From assembly GCF_008728195.1 (NCBI RefSeq), contig NZ_CP031598.1, positions 3,286,001-3,350,000 of the forward strand: DNA of 64,000 nucleotides. Reading direction: 5' to 3'. Made by a program: the position numbers and the translations under genes. This DNA is from Roseovarius indicus. GTDB lineage: Bacteria > Pseudomonadota > Alphaproteobacteria > Rhodobacterales > Rhodobacteraceae. The stretch's first letter is position 1. Every line of letters starts with the position of its first letter. The notes below the pieces were generated by a model. It did no database searches. It saw only the letters and a list, made by a program, of their open reading frames with translations, and had not been told where the DNA came from. Below are positions 17,297-25,817 of this stretch, piece by piece.

Positions 17297-18409
17297 ATGA
17301 AACCCTATCTTGCCTGCGTCGCCCTCGCGGCCACCGCAATTCCGGCCGCCGCCGAACAGGTCTTCAACGAGAATGTCATCGTCAACGGCAGCCTCTGCGC
17401 CGGCGGCGAATGTGCCCCGGGCGAGGTCTTTGCCGATGAATCCCTCAAGGTGAAGAAATTTGCCGCCCGCATACTTCTCGACGATGCCTCGAACACGGGC
17501 CAGCATGACTGGCAACTGCGCGCCAACGAGACCGGCAGCAATGGCGACAGCCTGTTCGCCATCGACGACATTACCGCGGGGACGACGCCGTTCACCCTGT
17601 TTGGCGGGGCGCCGGACAACTCACTCTACATCGATGAAGATGGGCAGGTCGGGTTAGGCACATCGCTACCCACAGCGAGCTTGCACCTGATCGAAGGGGA
17701 CGGCGCGCCGGCCCGAATTCGGATGGAGGAAACTCTTGGTAGCCCCACCAGCTGGGACTTGGTTTCATTTAATACTATTTTTTATTTGAGAGACCAGATA
17801 GGCAATACGACCCCGGTCATGATCGAGTCGCGCGCGCCCAGTCAATCACTCAGGATAAGGGAAGACGGCAACATCGGCCTCGGCACCGGCAATCCACAGG
17901 CCCCGCTGGAGCTTTCCCGCGACGAGACGTTCAACTTCTTCCGGATCACCGCCACTCAGGCGGCGGTCAACGAGTCCGTCGACATCACCTTCACCGGCGG
18001 CCCCCTCGGCACGGGCGAGCTGCGCTACAACGTCGTCGATGGCGACGGGCCCGAGATGAAGCTGAATGCCGATGGCGACATGGAGATCGACGGCACCCTC
18101 ACCACCGGCGGCCCCACCTGCGCGGGCGGCTGCGACGCAGTGTTCGACGCCGGGTTCGCCCGCCTGTCGGTCAAGGAGCATGCTGCGCTGATGTGGGAAA
18201 ACGGCCACCTTCCGGCGGTCGGCCCCACGCTTCCCGGCGCGCCGATGAACCTGTCGGAGAAGATGGGCGCGATGCTGAACGAACTGGAACACGCGCATAT
18301 CTACATCGAGCAATTGCACGACGATCGTGACGCCGCCCAGGTGCGGATCGCCGGGCTGGAAGCCCGGCTCGCGCGGGTCGAGGCCCTGTTGGCGGCGGCC
18401 GCCGACTGA
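17297..18409 (+). CDS. Array gene 15: secreted tail-fibre-like protein, cassette A
   Basis: A 370-residue protein with the shortest upstream spacer (53 bases). The signal peptide ends near AAA-EQ at about residue 19. The N-terminal module (EQVFNENVIV.G.LCAG) matches array gene 2. Modules end at GLGTSLPTASLHL and GLGTGNPQAPLEL. Part of the hypervariable middle, about 17755-17790, is AT-rich compared with its surroundings (TTTAATACTATTTTTTATTT), which could mark imported sequence. The core, CAGGC and cassette A follow. AAAAGAAGGA precedes the ATG. Function unknown. Confidence 0.9.
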   Translation: MKPYLACVALAATAIPAAAEQVFNENVIVNGSLCAGGECAPGEVFADESLKVKKFAARILLDDASNTGQHDWQLRANETGSNGDSLFAIDDITAGTTPFTLFGGAPDNSLYIDEDGQVGLGTSLPTASLHLIEGDGAPARIRMEETLGSPTSWDLVSFNTIFYLRDQIGNTTPVMIESRAPSQSLRIREDGNIGLGTGNPQAPLELSRDETFNFFRITATQAAVNESVDITFTGGPLGTGELRYNVVDGDGPEMKLNADGDMEIDGTLTTGGPTCAGGCDAVFDAGFARLSVKEHAALMWENGHLPAVGPTLPGAPMNLSEKMGAMLNELEHAHIYIEQLHDDRDAAQVRIAGLEARLARVEALLAAAAD

Positions 18410-18428
18410 CCCCAGCCGCATCGGAGGT

Positions 18429-18457
18429 TTGACAACCCGCTGCCGGGCGTCATTACT
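18429..18457 (+). promoter_or_regulatory. Candidate sigma70 promoter of array gene 16
   Basis: TTGACA at 18429-18434, a 17-bp spacer, then ATTACT at 18452-18457. It lies in the spacer after array gene 15, about 100 bases before the ATG of array gene 16. Confidence 0.55.
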
Positions 18458-18559
18458 CGCCCGGCGATGCGGCCGCACGAAGTGCGCCTGTGCGAAAATT
18501 ATTTTTCAAAACCATGGCATTCAGCCGCAACCCGGCCAGCCATTTCCTAGGGAGACCCC

Positions 18560-19786
18560 ATGCTATTCCGCAACCCCAAGTTTCTAATCAGTTCGGCCCT
18601 TTTCCTTCTGGCCGCCCCTGTCGCCGCGCAGGTCACCACTTTTCCCGACGACGTCGTGATCGAGGGCGACCTGACCGTCGACGCGGGCACCACCGGCAGC
18701 ATGTATGTCGAGGGGGACAGCGTCATCGACGGCTCCCTCTGCCTTGGCAACACCTGCCAGCCGACCACGACCTTCGCGAATGACGAAACGCTTATCCTGA
18801 GATATACGCAGCATTCCATCGTCTTCGACGACACGTCCAGCCCGACCGCGCCCAACCGCGACTGGACATTGCGCGTCAACGATCCCAACTCCGTCGCCAC
18901 GGGCGGGATAGACAAGTTCGCGGTCGAGGACGACACCGCCGGCACGACGCCCTTCACCATCGCCGGCGGCGTGCCGGACAACGCCTTCTGGCTCGACACC
19001 AGCGGGTATCTGGGCCTCGGCACCTCGCTGCCGCAGACGAGTGTGCATGTCGTGTCGCCCCTCGCCTCGGCGGTGATGCGGCTCGAGGAGACGAACGGCA
19101 CGGCGGGCGGGTTCGACATCGCGGCCTCGGATGCGGCCTTCCAAGTCGCCAGCAGCGGCAACAGGACCATCCCGCTCGTGATCGAGGGCACCGCCCCCAG
19201 CAATTCTCTCTACGTCGCCGGTACGGGCTACGTAGGCTTCGGGACCGACACCCCCGCCGCACCGTTCGAGGTCAGCGACGACGACAGTTTCAGCTTTTTC
19301 CGCATCACCGCGACCGGGGCGCCCGTCAACCAGTCGGCCGACGTGGTGTTCACCCAGGGACCGCTCAATACCGGCGAGTTCCGCTACAATATCGTCGACG
19401 GCGACGGGCCCGAGATGCGGCTCAATGCCGATGGCGACGTCACGATCGCCGGCAAGCTCACCACCGCCGGCTCCTGCTCGGTCGGCTGCGACGCGGTCTT
19501 CGATGCCGACTACCCCCTGCCTTCGATCGAGGACCACGTGGCCGAAACGCTTGCGCTGGGCCACCTGCCCAATGTCGGCCCGACCCGGAATGGCGAGCCC
19601 TGGGACGTGACCGACAAGATGGGCCGCATCCTCAACGAGCTCGAGCACGCCCATCTCTTCATCGGGCAGCTCAACGACCGCAACGCCGCGCAACAGGCCC
19701 GGATCGAGGCACAGGACAGCCGGATCGAGGCCCTGACGGCCGAGCTGGCCTCGCTGGCCGCCCGGCTCGACGCGCGACAGAACTGA
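18560..19786 (+). CDS. Array gene 16: secreted tail-fibre-like protein, cassette B, extended N-terminus
   Basis: A 408-residue protein with a signal peptide of about 23 residues (PVAA-QV). An additional beta-rich segment (DLTVDAGTTGSMYVEGDS) precedes the first Cys pair (CLGNTC), as in array genes 14 and 17. Modules end at GLGTSLPQTSVHV and GFGTDTPAAPFEV. The core differs slightly (QGPLNTGEFRYN). Cassette B follows (CSVGC, LPSIEDHVAETLALGHLPNVG), then a coiled-coil tail. AGGGAGACC before the ATG is the ribosome binding site. Function unknown. Confidence 0.9.
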   Translation: MLFRNPKFLISSALFLLAAPVAAQVTTFPDDVVIEGDLTVDAGTTGSMYVEGDSVIDGSLCLGNTCQPTTTFANDETLILRYTQHSIVFDDTSSPTAPNRDWTLRVNDPNSVATGGIDKFAVEDDTAGTTPFTIAGGVPDNAFWLDTSGYLGLGTSLPQTSVHVVSPLASAVMRLEETNGTAGGFDIAASDAAFQVASSGNRTIPLVIEGTAPSNSLYVAGTGYVGFGTDTPAAPFEVSDDDSFSFFRITATGAPVNQSADVVFTQGPLNTGEFRYNIVDGDGPEMRLNADGDVTIAGKLTTAGSCSVGCDAVFDADYPLPSIEDHVAETLALGHLPNVGPTRNGEPWDVTDKMGRILNELEHAHLFIGQLNDRNAAQQARIEAQDSRIEALTAELASLAARLDARQN

Positions 19787-19799
19787 AGGCACACCCGCC

Positions 19800-19843
19800 G
19801 GGCGGCCCGGCCTTGACACGGGCCGCCCTCGCCCTGCTATCCT
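19800..19843 (+). promoter_or_regulatory. Candidate promoter of array gene 17 with the -35 box in a hairpin loop
   Basis: TTGACA at 19813-19818 and CTATCC at 19837-19842 (18-bp spacing) form a plausible promoter. The -35 hexamer lies inside the 11-base loop of a perfect 9-bp inverted repeat (GGGCGGCCC at 19800-19808, GGGCCGCCC at 19820-19828), which could act as an operator or as the terminator of array gene 16. Confidence 0.45.
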
Positions 19844-19940
19844 CGGTCCACCTGCCGGCCGGGGCGGCAGGATCCCGGCCCGTTCACTTGCGCCCGCCCC
19901 CGGCCCCGTCGCAGGCGCCCTTTCCCGGAAAGCCTGCGCC

Positions 19941-21122
19941 ATGTCTCACCGTTTCCCGACGCTCCTCGCCCTGCCGCTGCTCGTCACAGCCCCCGCGCTT
20001 CACGCACAGGAGGTGGTCTTCGGCGAAGGCGTGGACATCTCCGACATCGACACCACCCAGGCCGATCTCTTCGTGACCGGCGACACGGTGCTCGACGACA
20101 GCGTCTGCATCGGCAACGCCTGCGTCGAGACCGAGATGTTCCCCGAGGACACGCTGCTGCGCCTGACCAACCCCGATATCCGCGTGGAATTCGTCGATAC
20201 CAGCTCCGCCGCTGGCAGCTTTCCGAGCAATGACTGGGAAATCCAGATCAACGACACTGCGAATTTCGGGCAGGAGCGCTTTTCCATAGCCGATACGACC
20301 GCCGGCACCGTGCCCTTCACCGTCGAGGCGGGTGCGCCGAGCAGCGCGCTCTGGATCGCCGCCGGCGGCGAGGTCGGGATGGGCACGTCCCTCCCCCAGT
20401 CCGACCTGCATGTCGCCGCCTCGACGCTGCCGACGCTGCGGCTGGAACAGGTCGGGTTCGGGGCCTTTCCGCCCTTTTTCTGGACCCTCGCGGGCAATCA
20501 CAACGTGTTCTACATTGGCAATGCAAACGGCAACGGCTTTCCGTTCAGCATCAATGACGAAGCCCCGAATGCCAGCCTGGCACTTGCCGCGGACGGCAAT
20601 GTCGGCCTCGGCACCGACAGCCCCGGCGCCCCGCTCGAGATCAGCGACGACGAGACCTTCAGCTACTTCCGCATCACCGCCACCGGGGCGCCGGTCAACC
20701 AGTCGGTCGACATCACCTTCACCCAGGGGCCGCTGGGCACCGGTGAGATGCGCTACAACATCGTCGATGGCGACGGGCCCGAGATGCGCCTCAACGCCGA
20801 TGGCGACATGGTGCTCGACGGCACGCTCACCACCGGCGGGCCGAGCTGCTCCGTCGGTTGCGACGCGGTGTTCGACGCCGATTTCGAACGGCTTTCCGTT
20901 ACCGACCACGCCGCGCTGATGTGGGAGAACGGCCACCTGCCGGCGGTCGGCCCCACCCTGCCCAATGCACCGATGAACGTGTCCGAGAAGATGGGCGGCA
21001 TCCTGAACGAACTGGAGCACGCCCATATCTACATCGAGGATCTCAACGCGCGCCTCGCCGCACAGGAGGCGCTGAACGCCCGGCTCATCGACCGGCTCGA
21101 CGCGCTGGAAGCGGCCGACTGA
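19941..21122 (+). CDS. Array gene 17: secreted tail-fibre-like protein, cassette A, extended N-terminus
   Basis: A 393-residue protein, the last of the array. The signal peptide ends near LHA-QE at about residue 22. The extended N-terminus (VDISDIDTTQADLFVTGDT) precedes CIGNAC. Modules end at GMGTSLPQSDLHV and GLGTDSPGAPLEI. The core is followed by CSVGC, which is otherwise typical of cassette B, joined to cassette A (ERLSVTDHAALMW); this is a hybrid junction. The tail ends LIDRLDALEAAD. A hairpin at 21196-21220 follows. Function unknown. Confidence 0.9.
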   Translation: MSHRFPTLLALPLLVTAPALHAQEVVFGEGVDISDIDTTQADLFVTGDTVLDDSVCIGNACVETEMFPEDTLLRLTNPDIRVEFVDTSSAAGSFPSNDWEIQINDTANFGQERFSIADTTAGTVPFTVEAGAPSSALWIAAGGEVGMGTSLPQSDLHVAASTLPTLRLEQVGFGAFPPFFWTLAGNHNVFYIGNANGNGFPFSINDEAPNASLALAADGNVGLGTDSPGAPLEISDDETFSYFRITATGAPVNQSVDITFTQGPLGTGEMRYNIVDGDGPEMRLNADGDMVLDGTLTTGGPSCSVGCDAVFDADFERLSVTDHAALMWENGHLPAVGPTLPNAPMNVSEKMGGILNELEHAHIYIEDLNARLAAQEALNARLIDRLDALEAAD

Positions 21123-21195
21123 CGCGACCGGCGGGGCCATCGCGGCCAAACGCGCCGCCCCGCTTCTTCTGGCCGAAAATATCCTGGGCGGGGAC

Positions 21196-21236
21196 GTTGA
21201 ATTTCCAAAGGAAATTCAACGCTGGGCGCAACGCCC
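21196..21236. repeat. Paired hairpins between the array and prfB
   Basis: A perfect 11-bp inverted repeat (GTTGAATTTCC / GGAAATTCAAC, loop AAA) at 21196-21220 is followed after three bases by a smaller hairpin (GGGCG / CGCCC, loop CAA) at 21224-21236. It lies between the convergent ends of array gene 17 and prfB. Similar twin hairpins with three-base loops occur at 23163, 31170 and 58193, so this may be a dispersed palindromic element that can also end transcription. Confidence 0.6.
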
Positions 21237-21252
21237 CCTGCCCTGAAGCGCC

Positions 21253-22380
21253 CTAGTCCTCGCCCTGCGCCTCGGCCCGGCTCTTGCCCGACACGTTCAT
21301 CGCCAGCGTCGCCGCCATGAACTGGTCAAGATCGCCGTCGAGCACGCCTTTCGTGTCCGACGTCTCGACCCCGGTCCGCAGGTCCTTCACCATCTGGTAG
21401 GGCTGCAGCACGTAAGACCGGATCTGGTTGCCCCAGCCCGCGTCGCCCTTGGCCTCGTGCGCCTCGGCAATGGCCTCGTTCCGCTTGTCCAGCTCCATCT
21501 GGTACAGCCGCGATTTCAGCGCCTTCATGGCGATATCGCGGTTCTGGTGCTGCGACTTCTCGGAGCTGGTCACCACGATCCCCGTGGGAATGTGCGTCAT
21601 CCGCACGGCCGAGTCGGTCTTGTTCACGTGCTGCCCGCCCGCACCGGACGAGCGGAACGTATCCACCCGCACATCCGAGGGGTTCACCTCGATCTCGATA
21701 TTGTCGTCGACCACCGGGTAGACCCAGACCGAGCTGAACGAGGTATGCCGCTTGGCAGCTGAATCGAAGGGCGAAATCCGCACCAGCCGGTGCACGCCCG
21801 ATTCCGATTTCAGCCAGCCATAGGCGTTATGGCCCGAAATCTTGTAGGCCGCCGACTTGATGCCGGCCTCGTCACCCGGGCTTTCCGATTGCAGTTCGAC
21901 CGTGTAGCCCCGTTTCTCGGCCCAGCGGACATACATCCGCGCCAGCATGTTCGCCCAGTCGCAGCTTTCCGTGCCGCCCGCGCCCGCGTTGATCTCGAGA
22001 AAGGTGTCGTTGCCATCCGCCTCGCCATCGAGCAACGCCTCCAGCTCCTTGGCCGCGGCCTTCTGTTGCAGCGCCTTGATGGCGGACTCGGCGTCGTTCA
22101 CGACATCCGCGTCCTCCTCCATCTCGCCCAGTTCGATCAGCTCGATATTGTCCGACAGGTCCTGCTTGATGGAGTCATGCGTCTCGATCGCATCGACCAG
22201 CGCCTGCCGGTCGCGCATCAGCTTCTGCGCCTTGGCCGGGTCGTCCCACAGGGTCGGGTCCTCGACGCGGGCGTTGAATTCCTCCAGCCGGTGCTGGGCG
22301 GTGTCCCAGCCCATCCGCTGGCGCAGAAGCTCCAGCGAATTCTCGATCTCGGAGACGGCGGTTTCGATTTCGGCGCGCAT
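21253..22380 (-). CDS. prfB: Peptide chain release factor 2
   Basis: A 375-residue class I release factor that reads UGA and UAA stop codons and triggers peptide release on the ribosome. The GGQ tripeptide ([10 protein letters not shown], about residues 248-250) is the peptidyl-tRNA hydrolysis motif. The SPF tripeptide at about 203-205 ([16 protein letters not shown]) is the recognition motif of RF2, which separates it from RF1. The gene is in one frame: there is no in-frame stop near codon 25, so the autoregulatory +1 frameshift known from E. coli is absent. It is the last gene of a minus-strand group with GST, PBP1A and amidase genes. Confidence 0.97.
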   Translation of the reverse strand: MRAEIETAVSEIENSLELLRQRMGWDTAQHRLEEFNARVEDPTLWDDPAKAQKLMRDRQALVDAIETHDSIKQDLSDNIELIELGEMEEDADVVNDAESAIKALQQKAAAKELEALLDGEADGNDTFLEINAGAGGTESCDWANMLARMYVRWAEKRGYTVELQSESPGDEAGIKSAAYKISGHNAYGWLKSESGVHRLVRISPFDSAAKRHTSFSSVWVYPVVDDNIEIEVNPSDVRVDTFRSSGAGGQHVNKTDSAVRMTHIPTGIVVTSSEKSQHQNRDIAMKALKSRLYQMELDKRNEAIAEAHEAKGDAGWGNQIRSYVLQPYQMVKDLRTGVETSDTKGVLDGDLDQFMAATLAMNVSGKSRAEAQGED

Positions 22381-22493
22381 GCGTATGGGTCCTCGGTCTG
22401 CTCAGATGCGGGTGATATCAAGGCCCAAGGGGTTGGACAAGACAGGTCGGTGGTCAGGACGCGCACGCGCGGCCCGTCGATGCGCCGCCTGCC

Positions 22494-23132
22494 TCAGACC
22501 GCCAGGTCCGCGTAAGACACCATCACGTGCTCCCGGTAGGCCGGCCGCTCCTGCAACGCCTCGTAATACCGCCGCACGTTCGGAAACGTGCCCCGCTCGA
22601 TCCCGATCTCGTAATAACGGTACAGCACATGCCCGAACTGCACATCCGCCAGGGTGAAATCATCCCCCGCGAGATGGGCAACCTGCCCCAGCCGGTCCTC
22701 GGCAATCGCCAGCTTCCCCTCAAGCGCCGCCACCGCGGCCCTTATCGCCGGCCAATCGCGCTCGGCCTCGGGCGTGCGCACGACCTTCCAGAAGATCGGC
22801 ACCGTGAAGGCGCTGTTGATATTGACCTTCGCCCATTCCGCCCATTTGTCGACCTGCGCCCGGGCCGGGATATCCTCGGGCCAGAACGGCGCCGTGCCAT
22901 AACGGGTCGCGAGATACCGCAAGATCGCCGCCGATTCCCACAACGGCTCCTCCTCGCCATCCTGCAGAACCGGCACCGTCCGGTTGGGGTTCATGGCACG
23001 GAATTCATCCGTATCCGTCCCGCCGAAGCGATGGCCCACATCGTGGCGCCGATACTCCAGCCCCAGCTCGGCAATGCCCCACATCACCGCCTGCACGTTC
23101 GACGAGGTCTTCCTCCCCCAGACCGTCAGCAT
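22494..23132 (-). CDS. Glutathione S-transferase family protein
   Basis: A 212-residue protein with the two-domain GST layout. The N-terminal thioredoxin-like half contains MNPNRTVPVLQDGE and the ESAAILRYLA segment that binds the glutathione gamma-glutamyl group in this family. The helical C-terminal half contains GDDFTLADVQFGHVLYRYYE, including the conserved N-capping Asp motif. The first residues (MLTVWGRKTSSNVQAVMW) place a Ser at the usual catalytic region. It is probably a cytosolic conjugating or reducing enzyme; the substrate cannot be deduced. It sits between prfB and the PBP1A gene. Confidence 0.9.
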   Translation of the reverse strand: MLTVWGRKTSSNVQAVMWGIAELGLEYRRHDVGHRFGGTDTDEFRAMNPNRTVPVLQDGEEEPLWESAAILRYLATRYGTAPFWPEDIPARAQVDKWAEWAKVNINSAFTVPIFWKVVRTPEAERDWPAIRAAVAALEGKLAIAEDRLGQVAHLAGDDFTLADVQFGHVLYRYYEIGIERGTFPNVRRYYEALQERPAYREHVMVSYADLAV

Positions 23133-23162
23133 GTCACGCCCCTTTCCCCCGGCGCGCCGCCC

Positions 23163-23209
23163 CGGAAAATTCCAAATTTTCCGCCCCCGGAATTTTCACA
23201 AAATTCCGG
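23163..23209. repeat. Twin AT-rich hairpins downstream of the PBP1A gene
   Basis: Two perfect inverted repeats lie next to each other: CGGAAAATT / AATTTTCCG (loop CCA) at 23163-23183, and CCGGAATTTT / AAAATTCCGG (loop CAC) at 23187-23209. They begin six bases beyond the stop of the PBP1A gene and precede the GST start. The layout matches the twin hairpins at 21196, 31170 and 58193. Confidence 0.6.
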
Positions 23210-23214
23210 CGCCG

Positions 23215-25728
23215 TCAGTACAGGCCCCCCGAACTCAGGCTGCCAAAGCTGGCCTTGTCGCTGACCGTGCCGGTATCGCCGTCCGAGGTGGTCACCTCGC
23301 GCACGCCCTCGCCCGAGCGGTTCTGCTCGAACATCTCCAGGTCGTTGCCCATGGCGAAGCCGCCATCGTAGACATACCCGAAGAGCGGCTCCTCGCCGTC
23401 GCGGAAATACTCGGCCACCACATGCGCGCCGCTGGCGCCCTCGGGCAGCCGCTCGCCGGTGTAACGGTCGATCTTGATGAAATGGCCGCCCTCCGGCACC
23501 TTGAACCGGCCGCCGCCGTATTTCTTGATCGCCTGCGACATGAACTCCTGGAAGACCGGCCCGCACATCGACGAGCCATAGGCCCCCCGGCCCAGGCCGC
23601 GCGGCTGGTCGAAGCCGATGTAGCAGCCCGCCGCGATGTTCGAGGTGAAGCCCACGAACCACACGTCGCGCGCATCGTTCGTCGTCCCGGTCTTGCCGGC
23701 CACGGGCACCGGCAGGTTGATCGCCCCCGAGGCCGTGCCGCGCTGTACCACGCCCTGCATCATCGAGGTCAGCTGGTAGGCCGTGACCGAGTCGATCACC
23801 TGGTCGCGGTTCGACACGATACGCGGGCCCCGGTTCTGCGGCACCGAGGGGTCATCGCACTCGATACAGTCGCGCGGGTCATGCTTGTAGACCGTCTCGC
23901 CATAGCGGTTCTGCACCCGGTCAACCAGCGTCGGCTCGACCCGCTCGCCGCCATTGGCGAACATCGAATAGGCCGAGACCATGCGGTAGAGAGTCGTCTC
24001 TTCCGAGCCCAGCGAGTTGGCCAGGAAGGTGCTCATCCGGTCATAGACGCCGAACCGTTCCGCATAGGAGGCAACGGTATCCATCCCCACCTCCTGCGCC
24101 AGGCGGATGGTCATCAGGTTCCGCGACATCTCGATGCCCGTGCGCAGCGGCGTCGGCCCGTAGAACTGGTTCGACGAGTTGCGCGGCCGCCAGATGCCGC
24201 CCGCCGTGTCGATCTCGATCGGCGCGTCGATCACGATCGTCGCCGGGGAATACCCGCTGTCGAGCGCGGCGGCATAGACGAAGGGCTTGAAGCTCGAGCC
24301 CGGCTGCCGGTCGGCCTGCGTTGCCCGGTTGAACACCGAATCCTGGTAGGAGAACCCGCCCTGCATCGCCAGAACCCGGCCGTTATGCACGTCCATCGCC
24401 ACGAAGCCGCCCTGCACCTCCGGCACCTGCCGCAGCGTCCAGCGGATGAAGCTGCCATCGTCATCGGCGGTCATCCGGCGCACATGCACCACGTCGCCCC
24501 GCTTGAAGGTCTCCTTGAAGTCCCCCGGCAGCCAGCCGATATCCTTGCGCGGCACCGACTGGATCCCCTCGACGCCTTCCACGCCGATCGTCATCTCCTG
24601 GTCGCCCCGCTCCAGCACCACGGCGGGGTACCACTGGCCATCCAGCTTGATATCCCGCGCCACGTCGGCCGAAGCCAGCGCCTCGCGCCATTTTGCCTCG
24701 TCCTCCAGCACCGCCTCGTCCAGCGTCACGCCCGTGCCGCGCCATGTCTTGCGGTTGCGGTCGTAATTCTCCAGCTGCCGCTGCAGCGCCTGCGCGCCCG
24801 CCTCCTGCATCTCTGGGTCGATCGTGGCGCGCACGGTCAGGCCGCCGGTAAAGAACTCGCCCTCGCCGAAATCCTCCGACAGCTGTCGGCGGATCTCGTC
24901 GGTGAAATAATCCCGCGGCGGCAAGGTCTCGCGCCATTCCGGGAAATCGCCATTCTGGACCGAGCGCAGATCCTGGGCGATCTCCTCCTCCTTCACGGCC
25001 TCGGTGATGTAGCCGTTCTCGTACATCTCCGTCAGCACGTAGTTGCGGCGGTCGCGCAGCCTGTCCTTGTTGTGCACCGGGTGCGTCCGGCCCGGCGCCT
25101 GCGGCATCGAGGCCAGGAAGGCGGCCTCGTGCGGGGCCAGCTCGCTCAGCGTCTTGTTGAAATAGGTCTGCGCGGCGGCGGTCACCCCATAGGAGTTCTG
25201 CCCGAGGAAGATCTCGTTGAGGTACAGCTCGAGGATATCCTCCTTGCTCAGCGTCTCCTCGATCCGCGTCGCCAGGATGATCTCCTTGATCTTCCGCTCG
25301 ATCCGGCGGTCGCCCGACAGCAGGAAGTTCTTCATCACCTGCTGGGTGATGGTCGAGGCGCCGCGCACCGTCTCGCCCCGCGTCTTGACCGCCTCGACGA
25401 TGGCGGCCGCGATCCCGCGCGCGTCGTAACCGGCGTGGTTGTAGAAATTCTTGTCCTCGGCCGAGATGAACGCCTGCTTCACCAGCTCGGGAATTTCCTC
25501 GGCGGGCGTGAACAGCCGCCGCTCGCGGGCGAACTCGTCGATGATCTTGCCCTCGCCCGAATAGATCCGGCTGATCGTCGGCGGCGTGTAGGTGGCCAGC
25601 GATTCGTGGCTCGGCAGGTCCTTGCCATAGATATGGAACACCGCGCCGATCGACAGCGCGACCATGACGACAATCAGTGTCGCAAGGCTGAAGATCGTTC
25701 CGAACAAGGTGAGAATGGGTCTGAGCAC
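23215..25728 (-). CDS. mrcA: Penicillin-binding protein 1A
   Basis: An 837-residue class A penicillin-binding protein that polymerises and cross-links peptidoglycan at the inner membrane. A single membrane anchor lies near residues 8-32. The glycosyltransferase domain follows, with the catalytic EDKNFYNHAGYD motif and RGASTITQQVMKN. The transpeptidase domain carries SSFK (about residue 478), SRN (in place of the usual SxN) and KTGTT (about residue 676). An OB-like insert lies between the two domains, as in Gram-negative PBP1A. It is downstream of the amidase gene on the same strand, so the two probably share transcripts for cell-wall growth. Confidence 0.96.
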   Translation of the reverse strand: MLRPILTLFGTIFSLATLIVVMVALSIGAVFHIYGKDLPSHESLATYTPPTISRIYSGEGKIIDEFARERRLFTPAEEIPELVKQAFISAEDKNFYNHAGYDARGIAAAIVEAVKTRGETVRGASTITQQVMKNFLLSGDRRIERKIKEIILATRIEETLSKEDILELYLNEIFLGQNSYGVTAAAQTYFNKTLSELAPHEAAFLASMPQAPGRTHPVHNKDRLRDRRNYVLTEMYENGYITEAVKEEEIAQDLRSVQNGDFPEWRETLPPRDYFTDEIRRQLSEDFGEGEFFTGGLTVRATIDPEMQEAGAQALQRQLENYDRNRKTWRGTGVTLDEAVLEDEAKWREALASADVARDIKLDGQWYPAVVLERGDQEMTIGVEGVEGIQSVPRKDIGWLPGDFKETFKRGDVVHVRRMTADDDGSFIRWTLRQVPEVQGGFVAMDVHNGRVLAMQGGFSYQDSVFNRATQADRQPGSSFKPFVYAAALDSGYSPATIVIDAPIEIDTAGGIWRPRNSSNQFYGPTPLRTGIEMSRNLMTIRLAQEVGMDTVASYAERFGVYDRMSTFLANSLGSEETTLYRMVSAYSMFANGGERVEPTLVDRVQNRYGETVYKHDPRDCIECDDPSVPQNRGPRIVSNRDQVIDSVTAYQLTSMMQGVVQRGTASGAINLPVPVAGKTGTTNDARDVWFVGFTSNIAAGCYIGFDQPRGLGRGAYGSSMCGPVFQEFMSQAIKKYGGGRFKVPEGGHFIKIDRYTGERLPEGASGAHVVAEYFRDGEEPLFGYVYDGGFAMGNDLEMFEQNRSGEGVREVTTSDGDTGTVSDKASFGSLSSGGLY

Positions 25729-25817
25729 GCGGGCCCCCGTTTCAAGTTAGGCATCCATATAAGCGGCGGGCGAAAGCCCGTCAAAACACAATCGGGTCAG
25801 GCCCGGCATCCGTCCGC

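Larger units (their letters stand above)
1..21122 (+). repeat. Tandem array of 17 paralogous secreted-protein genes
   Basis: Seventeen genes of one family lie head to tail on the + strand with spacers of 53-205 bases and no unrelated gene between them. The shared core is clear in all of them: FRITA, GPLGTGELRYN or a close variant, DGPEM, and a Cys pair near GCDAVF. Upstream of the core each complete protein has two modules ending in GLGTS- or GIGT-like motifs. The last third comes as one of three cassettes: A (RLSV..HAALMW), B (LPSIEDH) or C (IIPE..YAARMW). The array is truncated at the left edge of the window, so its real size is unknown. It arose by repeated tandem duplication. The function is not known to me. 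Confidence 0.95.

Noticed and set aside
1..21122. Prophage or phage tail-fibre locus
   Set aside because: The proteins resemble fibre proteins, but every complete member has a Sec signal peptide and there are no capsid, tail, terminase, lysis or integrase genes nearby.
1..21122. CRISPR array or minisatellite
   Set aside because: The repeated units are whole genes of about 1.2 kb with open frames and start signals, not short repeats with spacers.
22300..22380. Programmed frameshift in prfB
   Set aside because: The frame is continuous from the ATG; there is no in-frame TGA near codon 25.
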